This document shows positions 1 to 8,357 of a DNA stretch of 64,000 bases, one piece after another. Both the position numbers and the translations under genes were made by a program. A model generated the notes under the pieces. The model saw only the letters and a list, made by a program, of their open reading frames with translations, did no database searches and had not been told where the DNA came from. The stretch is from Sphingorhabdus pulchriflava. GTDB lineage: Bacteria > Pseudomonadota > Alphaproteobacteria > Sphingomonadales > Sphingomonadaceae. Location: assembly GCF_003367235.1 (NCBI RefSeq), contig NZ_QRGP01000001.1, positions 1,240,001 through 1,304,000 of the forward strand, given 5' to 3'. Numbering within the stretch: position 1 is the first letter of the stretch; each line of letters starts with the position of its first letter.

Positions 1-46
1 CAATGCCTTCACCAATGTCCGGCAGCTTGAATGTGAACTTACCCAT
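1..46 (-). CDS. 2-oxo acid dehydrogenase E2 (dihydrolipoamide acyltransferase), N-terminal start only
   Basis: Only the first 15 codons are in the window. They read as MGKFTFKLPDIGEGI, the standard opening of the lipoyl domain of branched-chain 2-oxoacid dehydrogenase E2 (LPDIGEGI). The ATG lies 4 bases after the stop of the E1 beta gene, so it is the third gene of the same operon. E2 moves the acyl group from E1 to CoA through its lipoyl arm. Family assignment is good. That it belongs to the branched-chain rather than another 2-oxoacid complex follows from its E1 neighbours. Confidence 0.85.
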   Translation of the reverse strand, partial: MGKFTFKLPDIGEGI

Positions 47-50
47 GACG

Positions 51-1076
51 TCAGTCCTTCATGATCTTTTCAATGGCACTGGCTATCCGAACCGGGCCCG
101 GGAAATAGGCCCATTCGAGGCTGTGCGGATAAGGCGTATCAAAGCCGGTGACGCGCTCGACCGGCGCTTCCAGGTGATAAAAACAGCGTTCCTGCACCAG
201 TGCCGCCAATTCAGCACCAAAGCCGCTCGTGCGGGTGGCCTCGTGAACCACCAAGCAGCGCCCGGTGTTTTTTACTGATCGTTCAATCGCTTCTACATCC
301 AATGGAAGAAGTGTTCTTAAGTCAAGAATGTCGGCATCAATGCCCATTTCGGCGACCACCATCTGCACCACATGCACCATCGTGCCATAAGTGAGGATCG
401 TGAGGGCCTCGCCCTCGCGAACCACCCCGGCTTTGCCCAGTTCGATCCGGTAATAGCCCTCGGGAACCGCACTAGCTTCATGTTTCGACCAAGGCTCGAC
501 CGGGCGGTCATAATAACCGCTGAATGGGCCGTTATAGATGCGCTTGGGCTCGAAGAAGATGACGGGGTCGTTATCCTCTATCGCGGCAATAAGTAGCCCC
601 TTAGCGTCATAGGGATTCGACGGAACAATCGTTTTGATACCGCAGACGTGGGTAAACAGGCTTTCGGGCGATTGGCTGTGCGTCTGTCCGCCGAAAATCC
701 CGCCGCCAAAAGGCGAGCGCACCGTCATCGGGCAGATGAAGTCACCTGCCGAGCGATAGCGTAGACGCGCCGCCTCACTCACAAGTTGGTCCAGGCCCGG
801 GTAGATATAATCCGCAAACTGGATTTCGGGGACGGGACGCAAGCCATAGGCCGCCATACCGACACCGGCACCGATGATGCCGCATTCGCTGATTGGCGTA
901 TCGAACACGCGGGTCTTGCCATGCTTGGCTTGAAGACCGGCCGTCGCGCGGAACACGCCGCCAAAATAGCCAATATCCTCCCCCATCAGAACAACATCGG
1001 GGTCGCGTTCCAGCATGATGTCGAGCGCGCTGTTGATCGCTTCGATCATATTCATGGTTTTGGTGTCGCCCATCAT
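51..1076 (-). CDS. bkdA2: Branched-chain 2-oxoacid dehydrogenase E1 beta subunit
   Basis: About 341 residues, the usual length for E1 beta. It has the transketolase pyrimidine-binding domain early (VLMGEDIGYFGGVFRAT, then DTPISECGIIGAGVGMA) and the transketolase C-terminal domain after about residue 200. With E1 alpha it decarboxylates branched 2-oxo acids from Val, Leu and Ile and passes the acyl group to E2 lipoate. The ATG at 1076 overlaps the E1 alpha stop (ATGA) and has GGGAG five bases upstream. A GTG 12 bases earlier overlaps that ribosome site and is rejected as the start. Translational coupling within the bkd operon is likely. Confidence 0.9.
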   Translation of the reverse strand: MMGDTKTMNMIEAINSALDIMLERDPDVVLMGEDIGYFGGVFRATAGLQAKHGKTRVFDTPISECGIIGAGVGMAAYGLRPVPEIQFADYIYPGLDQLVSEAARLRYRSAGDFICPMTVRSPFGGGIFGGQTHSQSPESLFTHVCGIKTIVPSNPYDAKGLLIAAIEDNDPVIFFEPKRIYNGPFSGYYDRPVEPWSKHEASAVPEGYYRIELGKAGVVREGEALTILTYGTMVHVVQMVVAEMGIDADILDLRTLLPLDVEAIERSVKNTGRCLVVHEATRTSGFGAELAALVQERCFYHLEAPVERVTGFDTPYPHSLEWAYFPGPVRIASAIEKIMKD

Positions 1077-2356
1077 TTCGGCTCCCACTCAGGGCCGAAT
1101 TTGCGGTGCTGTTCGTCGATCATTTGAGCGCACTGCTCTTTTAGATGCCAGGGCATTTCCTCAAACACATCTTCGAACATCGTTTCGAACGGCTGGTGCA
1201 TGCCATGCCCCAATATGCCGTTTGCCTCTGCTTCTTTCTGGGTTTTCTTGACCAGCTCGGCCAGTTCGTCATGCTGTGCCTGATGCTGCTCCTCGCTCCA
1301 TTCACCCAGCAGAATGAGGTGCTTTTTCAACCGGTCTACCGGATCACCCAACGGCCATTTTTCAAACTCTTGCGCAGCGCGATAGGCACCCGGATCGTCT
1401 GAGGTAGAATGGCCTTCGGCGCGATAGGTGAAATATTCGATGAAGGTTGGACCATTATTGGTCCGTGCCCGGTCCGCTGCCCAGCGCATAGCGGCATAGA
1501 CGGCGAGCGGGTCGTTACCGTCCACACGCAACGAGGCAATGCCATAACCAAGCCCGCGCGCCGCAAAGGTCGTGCGTTCGCCACCCGCAATGCCGGAGAA
1601 AGAGGAAATCGCCCACTGGTTGTTCACCACCTGCAGGATGACAGGCGCATTGTAGACCGCCGCGAACGTCATGGCGCTATGAAAGTCACCTTCTGCAGTC
1701 GATCCTTCGCCGCACCAGACCGCAGAAATGCGCGTATCGCCGCGTGATGCGCTGGCCATCGCCCAGCCCACAGCCTGCGGATATTGCGTCGCCAGATTGC
1801 CCGAAATGGTGAAAAAGCTGCACTCTGGCGCCGAATACATGATCGGGAGCTGGCGGCCCTTCAGATGATCCTGACTATTCGAATAGATCTGGTTCATCAT
1901 CCGCACGATCGGATAGCCGCGGGTCAGGAGAATGCCCTGCTGGCGATAGCTGGGGAAACACATGTCATCGCTGGCCAGCGCCATCGCTGTCGCTACCGAG
2001 GTTGCCTCCTCGCCCGTCGATTTCATGTAAAAGCTGGTTTTGCCCTGCCGCTGCGCGCGGAACATGCGGTCATCGAACGCGCGCGTCAGCATCATGTTGC
2101 GGAGCATCGAGCGCAACTGATCGGCATCGAGGTTCGGATTCCAGCTACCTTTTGCCTGATGGTCGTCATCGAGCACGCGCACCAGCCCGAAAGCCAGCGA
2201 CTGAATGTCCGCCGGTAGCGAGGCTTCATCGGGGCGCGCTATGGAATCAACCGGCGGTACAGCGACATCGCTGAAATCGGCCTCATCACCGGGACGGAAT
2301 TTGGGCTCCGGAATGTGCAGCCGCAACGGCGCAAGATTGGACTTTTTGCCTGTCAT
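1073..2356 (-). CDS. bkdA1: Branched-chain 2-oxoacid dehydrogenase E1 alpha subunit
   Basis: 427 residues. This is the thiamine-diphosphate subunit of the branched-chain 2-oxoacid dehydrogenase. The ThDP/Mg motif is visible as GEG at 216-218 followed by NN at 245-246. The loop HSTSDD at 316-321 matches the loop of the mammalian E1 alpha family that carries the regulatory phosphoserine. About 70 residues precede the core, as in other bacterial BkdA1 proteins. The start ATG has AGAGGAAGCG before it. It is the first gene of the run E1 alpha - E1 beta - E2, 104 bases downstream of thyA on the same strand. Confidence 0.93.
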   Translation of the reverse strand: MTGKKSNLAPLRLHIPEPKFRPGDEADFSDVAVPPVDSIARPDEASLPADIQSLAFGLVRVLDDDHQAKGSWNPNLDADQLRSMLRNMMLTRAFDDRMFRAQRQGKTSFYMKSTGEEATSVATAMALASDDMCFPSYRQQGILLTRGYPIVRMMNQIYSNSQDHLKGRQLPIMYSAPECSFFTISGNLATQYPQAVGWAMASASRGDTRISAVWCGEGSTAEGDFHSAMTFAAVYNAPVILQVVNNQWAISSFSGIAGGERTTFAARGLGYGIASLRVDGNDPLAVYAAMRWAADRARTNNGPTFIEYFTYRAEGHSTSDDPGAYRAAQEFEKWPLGDPVDRLKKHLILLGEWSEEQHQAQHDELAELVKKTQKEAEANGILGHGMHQPFETMFEDVFEEMPWHLKEQCAQMIDEQHRKFGPEWEPK

Positions 2357-2460
2357 CGCTTCCTCTCGTTCCCCTCACAGGGCTCCACGCGAATCACATT
2401 TGTTTGTTGTCCGCTCTTGTTAGAATATTTCAAACTCCTTTTTAGGTCAATATCGCTGAC

Positions 2461-3384
2461 CTAAACTGCGACAGGCGCGGAAATATGGGCTTGCGGGTGA
2501 TAATCGAGCACTTCGAAATCCTCGATCTCATAGTCGAAAATGCTGTCAGGCTTGCGCAACAGGTGCAGTTTGGGATCGCCTGCAGGCTGACGCGACAATT
2601 GCTCTTCGACCAGTTCGGCATGGTTGAGGTACAAATGCACATCGCCGCCCTGCCAGATCAATTCGCCGGGCTCATATCCACATTGCTGCGCCAGCATGCG
2701 GATCAGCATCGATGCGGCGAAAACGTTGAAGCCAAAACCCAGCCCCAGATCGCACGATCGCTGGAATAACAGTCCGCTCAACACGCCGTCGGCTACGTGG
2801 AACTGATAGGTTTTGTGGCAAGGTGGCAGCGCCATTTGGTCAAGTTCGGCAACATTCCAGCCTTCGAAGATATGCCGGCGCGACCCCGGATTGCTCTTCA
2901 GGCTTTGCACCAGCAATTCAATCTGGTTGATACCCTTTTCGGTGCGACGATAAAGTCCCTGCCCTGCATCTTCATAATTGGGCCAGTTCACCCATTGCGC
3001 GCCATAAACCGGTCCCAGATCGCCCCATTGCTCGGCGAAATCAATGTCATCGACTATGCGCTGCTCGAAATCTTCCTGTGAAATCGGGTCACCGGTTTCG
3101 CGGCGATAACGTTCCAGCGGCCAGTCGGTCCAGATCCGGACTTTTTGCTTCAACAGATTGCGGATGTTGGTGTCTCCGGTGAGAAACCACAGCATCTCAC
3201 GCGCGGCGGTTTTCCAGAAAATGCGTTTGGTGGTCAGCAAGGGAATGGCGTTGTCGGCGAGCGAAAAGCGCATCGTCGCACCGAAGAGTGAACGTGTGCC
3301 AACACCGGTGCGGTCTTGCTGCACCGCCCCTTCGGTCCAGATGCGGCGCATCAGGTCCAGATACTGGTCTTCATAATGGCTCAT
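2461..3384 (-). CDS. thyA: Thymidylate synthase
   Basis: 307 residues. Converts dUMP to dTMP using methylene-tetrahydrofolate. The catalytic cysteine is Cys189 in LPPCHKTYQFHV. QDRTGVGTRS near the N-terminus and QRSCDLGLGFGFNV are the expected phosphate- and substrate-binding stretches. The protein is longer than the 264-residue E. coli enzyme because of an insert around residues 88-115, common in many bacterial ThyA. It sits upstream of the bkd genes. Folate use links it functionally to folP at 20.2 kb, though the two are far apart. Confidence 0.95.
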   Translation of the reverse strand: MSHYEDQYLDLMRRIWTEGAVQQDRTGVGTRSLFGATMRFSLADNAIPLLTTKRIFWKTAAREMLWFLTGDTNIRNLLKQKVRIWTDWPLERYRRETGDPISQEDFEQRIVDDIDFAEQWGDLGPVYGAQWVNWPNYEDAGQGLYRRTEKGINQIELLVQSLKSNPGSRRHIFEGWNVAELDQMALPPCHKTYQFHVADGVLSGLLFQRSCDLGLGFGFNVFAASMLIRMLAQQCGYEPGELIWQGGDVHLYLNHAELVEEQLSRQPAGDPKLHLLRKPDSIFDYEIEDFEVLDYHPQAHISAPVAV

Positions 3385-3545
3385 TCAGAGCGCCTTCCCC
3401 ATCGAGTCTTTAAGCGCAGAAGCTATTCGCAGAACGGGCAATCGGCAATGGCCAGATTATTGCATCTTTACGCTTGAAAGGCTGGAACCGCCCTTCTATA
3501 GGCACCGCCTGCCTTGCCGGTCCTGTACCGGCTTCAAGCATCGGT

Positions 3546-3622
3546 CGGGGAATAGCTCAGCCTGGTAGAGCACTGTCTTCGGGAGGCAGGGGCCGGAGGT
3601 TCGAATCCTCTTTCCCCGACCA
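3546..3622 (+). tRNA. tRNA-Pro (anticodon CGG)
   Basis: A full cloverleaf can be drawn. The acceptor CGGGGAA pairs with TTCCCCG, the D arm is GCTC/GAGC, and the anticodon stem CTGTC/GGCAG encloses loop TTCGGGA. The T arm is GGAGG-TTCGAAT-CCTCT. The anticodon CGG is at 3580-3582. The 3' CCA is encoded at 3620-3622. 77 nucleotides in total. Confidence 0.95.
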
Positions 3623-3657
3623 TTTGCTCCATTTTGAACCCTCACAAATTTTGACGA

Positions 3658-3665
3658 TTAACCAT
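3658..3665 (+). promoter_or_regulatory. CtrA-like half-site TTAACCAT before the rpfG-like gene
   Basis: TTAACCAT lies 31 bases before the ATG at 3697. It equals the downstream half of the alphaproteobacterial CtrA consensus TTAA-N7-TTAAC. The upstream half is poor (AATT at the right distance), so this is only a candidate. The same octamer occurs in the rpfF leader on the other strand. Confidence 0.3.
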
Positions 3666-3696
3666 TCCTTGAGATTGGGTCGCTATCGCGTATTTG

Positions 3697-5838
3697 ATGC
3701 ACGCGCGCATAGTCATAGTCGACGACAGGTCAACGAACCTGCGCATTTATGCGCAGTTTGTGGCCATGATGGGTCCCAATTTCACTTCGGTTTGCTTTCA
3801 AAGCGCAAGTAAGGCGCTTGAATGGCTGGAGACTGAAACCGCAGATCTGTTAATCGTTGACTACCGCATGCCGGAAATGACGGGTGCAGATTTCATACGG
3901 AGGTTTCGCAGCCGTCCGGACGGCCATGCAACACCGGCGATCATCATTACTGCCCGGCAGGATCGCGAAGTCCGCATTGCGGCGCTGGATGCAGGCGCGA
4001 CAGACTTTTTGCAGAGCCCTGTTACCGACAAGGAATTCCGGGAACGCGCCATCCTGCTGATCGCACAGCACCGGAAAAGGGTGGAGCTGGAAAATCGTCC
4101 GACAAACTCCTCGCCTTCCTCCGGTTCAGGAACCAGGTCAATTGGTGCCGGCAAATCGATGCTCGAGCAGATTATCGATACAACACCGATTTTGATCAAT
4201 GCGACTGACCGCAACGGCAAGATATTGTTCATTAACAGCTATCAATCCGCGTTGCTTGGCCAAGATATGGACAGTCTCGTTGGCAAATCCATTGCGGATG
4301 TGTTCGAACCGCATCTGGCGCAGCGTGAAGAACGCCGGAACGCGATCATTGTCGACGGCGCGCAATCCATCCCCAATTATGAAGAAGTCTATCACAGCGA
4401 CGGCGTGCAGCTGACTTTCCACTGCAACAAATCACCGCTGCATAACAAAGATGGCCAAGTCATTGGCGTACTGACATCTGCGGTCGATATTACGGCACGC
4501 AAATTTGCCGAAGAACATCGCGCGCATCTGGCTTTGCATGACATGCTGACGGGCTTGCCGAACCGGGCATTGCTTGCCGAAAACATGCGCCAGACAATCG
4601 AAGAATGTGCGGCCAGCAATTCGAAAGCGGCGCTCCTGCTGGTTGACCTTGATCGTTTCAAGGTCATCAATGATACCCGCGGACACCAAGCCGGCGATAT
4701 GTTGCTTCGCCAGGTTGCGGAACGCATAAACGGCGCGCTCGACAGCAATGAGATTGCCGCACGCATCGGTGGTGATGAATTCGCCGTCATCATCCGCAAC
4801 ATTGAGAGCCCTGATGACGTCAGTCACAAATGCCTGAGTTTGCTGGGTCAGATCGGCAAGCCTTATTCGATTGGGGATTCTGACCAATTGATCGGTGCCA
4901 GTATCGGCATTGCCTTGATTCCCGACGATAGCGACTCCGCCGATGAACTGCTGCGCCTCGCCGATCTTGCCATGTATGAAGCGAAGACCAGCGGTCGGAA
5001 CCGCCATTGCTTCTTTTCACCCAAGCTGAACCAGATCGCACAGTTCAATGCTGGCGTTGAGGCGGATCTGCGTTCTGCATTGGAGAATGACGAGTTCGTC
5101 CTCGAATATCAGCCCATTGTCGACGCAACCACATCGGAGCTGACAGGTCTCGAGGCACTGCTCCGTTGGCAGCATCCGCAGCGTGGGCGACTGATGCCTA
5201 GCGATTTCATGCGGGTCGCCAACGATTCCGGTCTTATCGGTCGGATAGGCAGTTGGGTTATCGGCACAGCATGCCGCCAAATTGCGGAATTCCGCGAACA
5301 GGGCATTGAACTGCCGCATATTGCAGTCAATGTTTCCCCGCGTCAGTTTCAGTCGAACAATATGTGTGACGAAATTCTCGCGGAAACCCGGAAATACGAC
5401 ATTCAACCCGGGCAGCTTGTCGTTGAGATTACCGAAGAGCTGCTGCTCGACCAAAGCCAGGCCTTGATGGATCAACTCCATGCTTTGCGAAACAGCGGCA
5501 TAGAGCTCTCAATCGATGATTTCGGTACAGGTTATTCCTCGCTGCAATATTTGCGTGACCTCCCCGCCAACCGGTTGAAAATAGATCAGACATTCATTTC
5601 GCGGATCGAAAGCTCCAGTGTCGACCGGGCGATCATATCGACCATTGCGCATCTTGCGCACGCACTGGATATGCGGGTGGTAGCCGAAGGTGTCGAGACC
5701 GAGACGCAACATATGTTGCTGCGGGCTGCGGGCTGTGACGAGTTGCAAGGCTATCTGTTTGGACGAGCACTATCTGTCGGGCAACTCTACGATCGCATTG
5801 TTCCCGGCAAGGGCAGCCAGAAACGGCAGTTGAAATGA
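3697..5838 (+). CDS. RpfG-like receiver fused to PAS-GGDEF-EAL (cyclic-di-GMP turnover output)
   Basis: 713 residues from the ATG at 3697 (a TTG directly before it is less likely). Domain order: receiver 1-120 with Asp9/Asp10 and phospho-acceptor Asp55 in VDYRMPEMTG, very like the receiver of Xanthomonas RpfG; PAS about 155-270; GGDEF domain about 275-440 with intact GGDEF at 358-362; EAL domain about 450-705. EAL catalytic positions are present: E486AL, N545, E577, D607-D608, K628 and E664. The inhibitory RxxD site before GGDEF is absent (SNEI). The receiver's conserved beta5 Lys is replaced (FLQSPV, Ser107). The gene ends in an ATGA overlap with the RpfC-like kinase. In Xanthomonas the partner output domain is HD-GYP; here it is a diguanylate cyclase/phosphodiesterase pair. 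Both activities look possible from the residues. Confidence 0.88.
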   Translation: MHARIVIVDDRSTNLRIYAQFVAMMGPNFTSVCFQSASKALEWLETETADLLIVDYRMPEMTGADFIRRFRSRPDGHATPAIIITARQDREVRIAALDAGATDFLQSPVTDKEFRERAILLIAQHRKRVELENRPTNSSPSSGSGTRSIGAGKSMLEQIIDTTPILINATDRNGKILFINSYQSALLGQDMDSLVGKSIADVFEPHLAQREERRNAIIVDGAQSIPNYEEVYHSDGVQLTFHCNKSPLHNKDGQVIGVLTSAVDITARKFAEEHRAHLALHDMLTGLPNRALLAENMRQTIEECAASNSKAALLLVDLDRFKVINDTRGHQAGDMLLRQVAERINGALDSNEIAARIGGDEFAVIIRNIESPDDVSHKCLSLLGQIGKPYSIGDSDQLIGASIGIALIPDDSDSADELLRLADLAMYEAKTSGRNRHCFFSPKLNQIAQFNAGVEADLRSALENDEFVLEYQPIVDATTSELTGLEALLRWQHPQRGRLMPSDFMRVANDSGLIGRIGSWVIGTACRQIAEFREQGIELPHIAVNVSPRQFQSNNMCDEILAETRKYDIQPGQLVVEITEELLLDQSQALMDQLHALRNSGIELSIDDFGTGYSSLQYLRDLPANRLKIDQTFISRIESSSVDRAIISTIAHLAHALDMRVVAEGVETETQHMLLRAAGCDELQGYLFGRALSVGQLYDRIVPGKGSQKRQLK

Positions 5839-8348
5839 CAACCGTCGCGAACAAAACCACCGGACTGGCACCCGAGCAGGAAATCCTGCTCAACCGTCTC
5901 GTCATGGGCACTGCATCGGGTATAACCGTATATTTCCTTGCCTTTGACAGCTTTATCCTGACGGCTTTTGTTATTTATCTCTCGTTGAACGCAAGTTTGT
6001 TTGCGATGCGCCAGAAGAAGATCTGGCCGCAGGAGCGCCGTTGGGTTGCAGCCATCATATTGGACATCGGCATGGCGTTTGCCGTGATGATGCGCTCGGC
6101 CGAAACGATGTCCTTTTTCTATCCGCTGTTGCTTTGGGTCACTTTGGGCAATGGTTTCCGCTACGGCGTCAAATATCTGGTTTTTGCAGCAACCTTGTCT
6201 GTTCTGGCCTTTGGCACGGTTGTTCTGACGACCGATTATTGGGCACCTAATCAGGTTCTGGGCTACAGCTTGACGCTCGCACTCGCCGTCATCCCTGCAT
6301 ATTGTTCGACACTTATCCGCAAGCTGTCAAAGGCGAAGGATGAAGCGGAGACTGCCAACCGAGCCAAAAGCTATTTTCTGGCCAGTGTCAGCCATGAACT
6401 CCGCACCCCTTTGAATGCAATCATCGGTTACGGCAACCATCTGAAACAGATGGGGATGCCAAAAAACCAGCATGATATGGTCGATGCCAGCGTGCTGGCC
6501 GGCGAACATCTTCTGCACCTGATCGACCAGTTGATCCAGATTGCCAAAAGCGATTCAAACTCCGCGAAAGTGGTGCTTCGTCCGCTTCGATTGACCGAGT
6601 TGTTCACCGAAATCCGTGACATCATGCTCGTGCGCGCTGAAGACAAGTCGCTAGCCCTTCAGATTGCGGCCGAACCATTATCTGATCGCCTGGTCGATGG
6701 GCCGGTCGATATTATGCGCAATATCCTGCTCAATCTGACAGGCAATGCTATTAAATTTACCGAAGCAGGTACGATCGCCGTCAACGGCGGTATCCGGGAA
6801 CATGACGGTAAAACGCGGGCCTGGTTCAGCGTCACCGATACGGGTATCGGTATCATGCAGGACGCTGTGGAACGGATTTTCGAACCGTTCCAGCAAGCCG
6901 ATGATACCGTGATGAACCGCTTCGGCGGCACAGGACTAGGCTTGGCAATATGCAAGCAACTCGTAGATCAAGTCGGCGGGCGCATTTCGGTCACTAGCCA
7001 AATAGGTCAGGGCAGCAGTTTTCTGGTAGAAATTCCGGTCACATTGGCGACCGCAGACCAACAAGATGACCGCGCGCCGCCGACGGAACAGGCTCCGGCA
7101 CTAAATGTGCTCGCCTTGGGCAATTTTGATGCAGATCTCTTGGCGACAGCGCAGTCCGCTGGCAGCTATACAGTTCGGAGCATAAAATGCTCGAGCCGCA
7201 AGCAGTTGTCAGAAAAGCTGGAACAGCTTACCATAGATGACTTCGCTATTGCGATGATCGACGATCGGCTGGTCGACGAAATGCCGAACGATGACCCTTT
7301 GTGGCAGCGTTTCTCGGACGCAGAAGTCGCTGCGGTGCTTGTTTCGCATGACAAGGTTCCCGACCTTCAGGAAATCAGGCTCCGCGCTGCTTTTGCGAGC
7401 GTCATTCCGAGCGACGCGAACTTCGATCAGTTGCGTAGTGCCATTCGGATTGGACGCTCTTTCGCGCACAAGCCGCATTTTGACCACAAAACGGGCAGCG
7501 CTTCACCGCAGATCGCGCAGCAATCCTATCGGCCGCAATCGGTGCTCGTCGCTGATGACAACCGCACCAATCGAAACATCCTATCAGCGATACTGGAAAC
7601 CGCGGGACACAGCGTCACGCAAGTGTGCGACGGCGATGAAATGCTCGACATCCTTGAGCGAGAAAGTTTCGATATCGTACTTCTCGACGTCAACATGCCG
7701 CGATTGAATGGTATCGATGCATGCAAGATGTGGCGGCAGATCGAAGGCGCGCGCAGCCATTTGCCTATTGTTGGCGTTACGGCCGATGCGACTAGCGAAA
7801 CCGAAGCACGCTGTCTGGCAGCCGGTATGGACTTGCGTCTGACAAAACCAATAAATTCCGCACTGCTTCTTTCGACAATCGAGAAGTGCTGCCTCGGCGA
7901 GAATGCTGAAATAAATTTGCCCAGCTCGACAGAAGATCCGTTGCAGGTCGTCGTTCCTTTGCAGGGAAAGCGCCCGTCCGATTTGAATGAAGCGATCGAT
8001 GCAGATCATATGGCTTATCTGCGGTCTATCGGCGATGACCGTTTCGTCGCTAGCATGATCGAAGGTTTTCTCGAAGACGTTGCCGAATGTCGCATTACGC
8101 TGGCAAAATCCATCGAAGAACGTGACCCGGCGCTGTTCCGCTTTTCAGCGCATGCATTCAAAAGCTCCGCCAACAATATCGGGGCAAAACAGCTTGCGGC
8201 ACTCTGTGCGAAACTGGAAAAAGTCACCGAAGCCGATTTCGAGGTACAGCGTGCTGACTATCTGCACCGCATCGAAAATGAACTTCAGCGGGCTACCGAT
8301 GCGTTGGAAACCAGTGAGCAACTGCCCGCTTTCAAAGCAGTCCAATAG
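5835..8348 (+). CDS. rpfC: RpfC-like hybrid sensor histidine kinase (DSF sensor)
   Basis: 837 residues. About five to six membrane segments occupy residues 18-160, and WVTLGNGFRYG at 101-111 closely matches the Xanthomonas RpfC sensor region (WVTIGNGLRYG). Next come a HisKA domain with phospho-His187 (SVSHELRTP), a HATPase with N304, DTGIGI and GGTGLGL, a degenerate receiver-like segment about 424-545, and a receiver 568-685 with Asp618 and Lys671. A C-terminal HPt domain has His773 (SAHAFKSSANN). All phosphorelay residues are present. The start overlaps the preceding regulator's stop (ATGA), and rpfF converges with a 9-base gap, the same head-to-tail arrangement as rpfC/rpfF in Xanthomonas. 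It should detect DSF-type fatty acids and phosphorylate the neighbouring receiver. Ligand specificity is inferred. Confidence 0.9.
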   Translation: MTTVANKTTGLAPEQEILLNRLVMGTASGITVYFLAFDSFILTAFVIYLSLNASLFAMRQKKIWPQERRWVAAIILDIGMAFAVMMRSAETMSFFYPLLLWVTLGNGFRYGVKYLVFAATLSVLAFGTVVLTTDYWAPNQVLGYSLTLALAVIPAYCSTLIRKLSKAKDEAETANRAKSYFLASVSHELRTPLNAIIGYGNHLKQMGMPKNQHDMVDASVLAGEHLLHLIDQLIQIAKSDSNSAKVVLRPLRLTELFTEIRDIMLVRAEDKSLALQIAAEPLSDRLVDGPVDIMRNILLNLTGNAIKFTEAGTIAVNGGIREHDGKTRAWFSVTDTGIGIMQDAVERIFEPFQQADDTVMNRFGGTGLGLAICKQLVDQVGGRISVTSQIGQGSSFLVEIPVTLATADQQDDRAPPTEQAPALNVLALGNFDADLLATAQSAGSYTVRSIKCSSRKQLSEKLEQLTIDDFAIAMIDDRLVDEMPNDDPLWQRFSDAEVAAVLVSHDKVPDLQEIRLRAAFASVIPSDANFDQLRSAIRIGRSFAHKPHFDHKTGSASPQIAQQSYRPQSVLVADDNRTNRNILSAILETAGHSVTQVCDGDEMLDILERESFDIVLLDVNMPRLNGIDACKMWRQIEGARSHLPIVGVTADATSETEARCLAAGMDLRLTKPINSALLLSTIEKCCLGENAEINLPSSTEDPLQVVVPLQGKRPSDLNEAIDADHMAYLRSIGDDRFVASMIEGFLEDVAECRITLAKSIEERDPALFRFSAHAFKSSANNIGAKQLAALCAKLEKVTEADFEVQRADYLHRIENELQRATDALETSEQLPAFKAVQ

Positions 8349-8357
8349 AAGCGTCGT

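Noticed and set aside
1077-1088. GTG start 12 bases upstream for E1 beta
   Set aside because: The GTG lies within the GTGGGAG ribosome site of the ATG at 1076, which overlaps the previous stop (ATGA).
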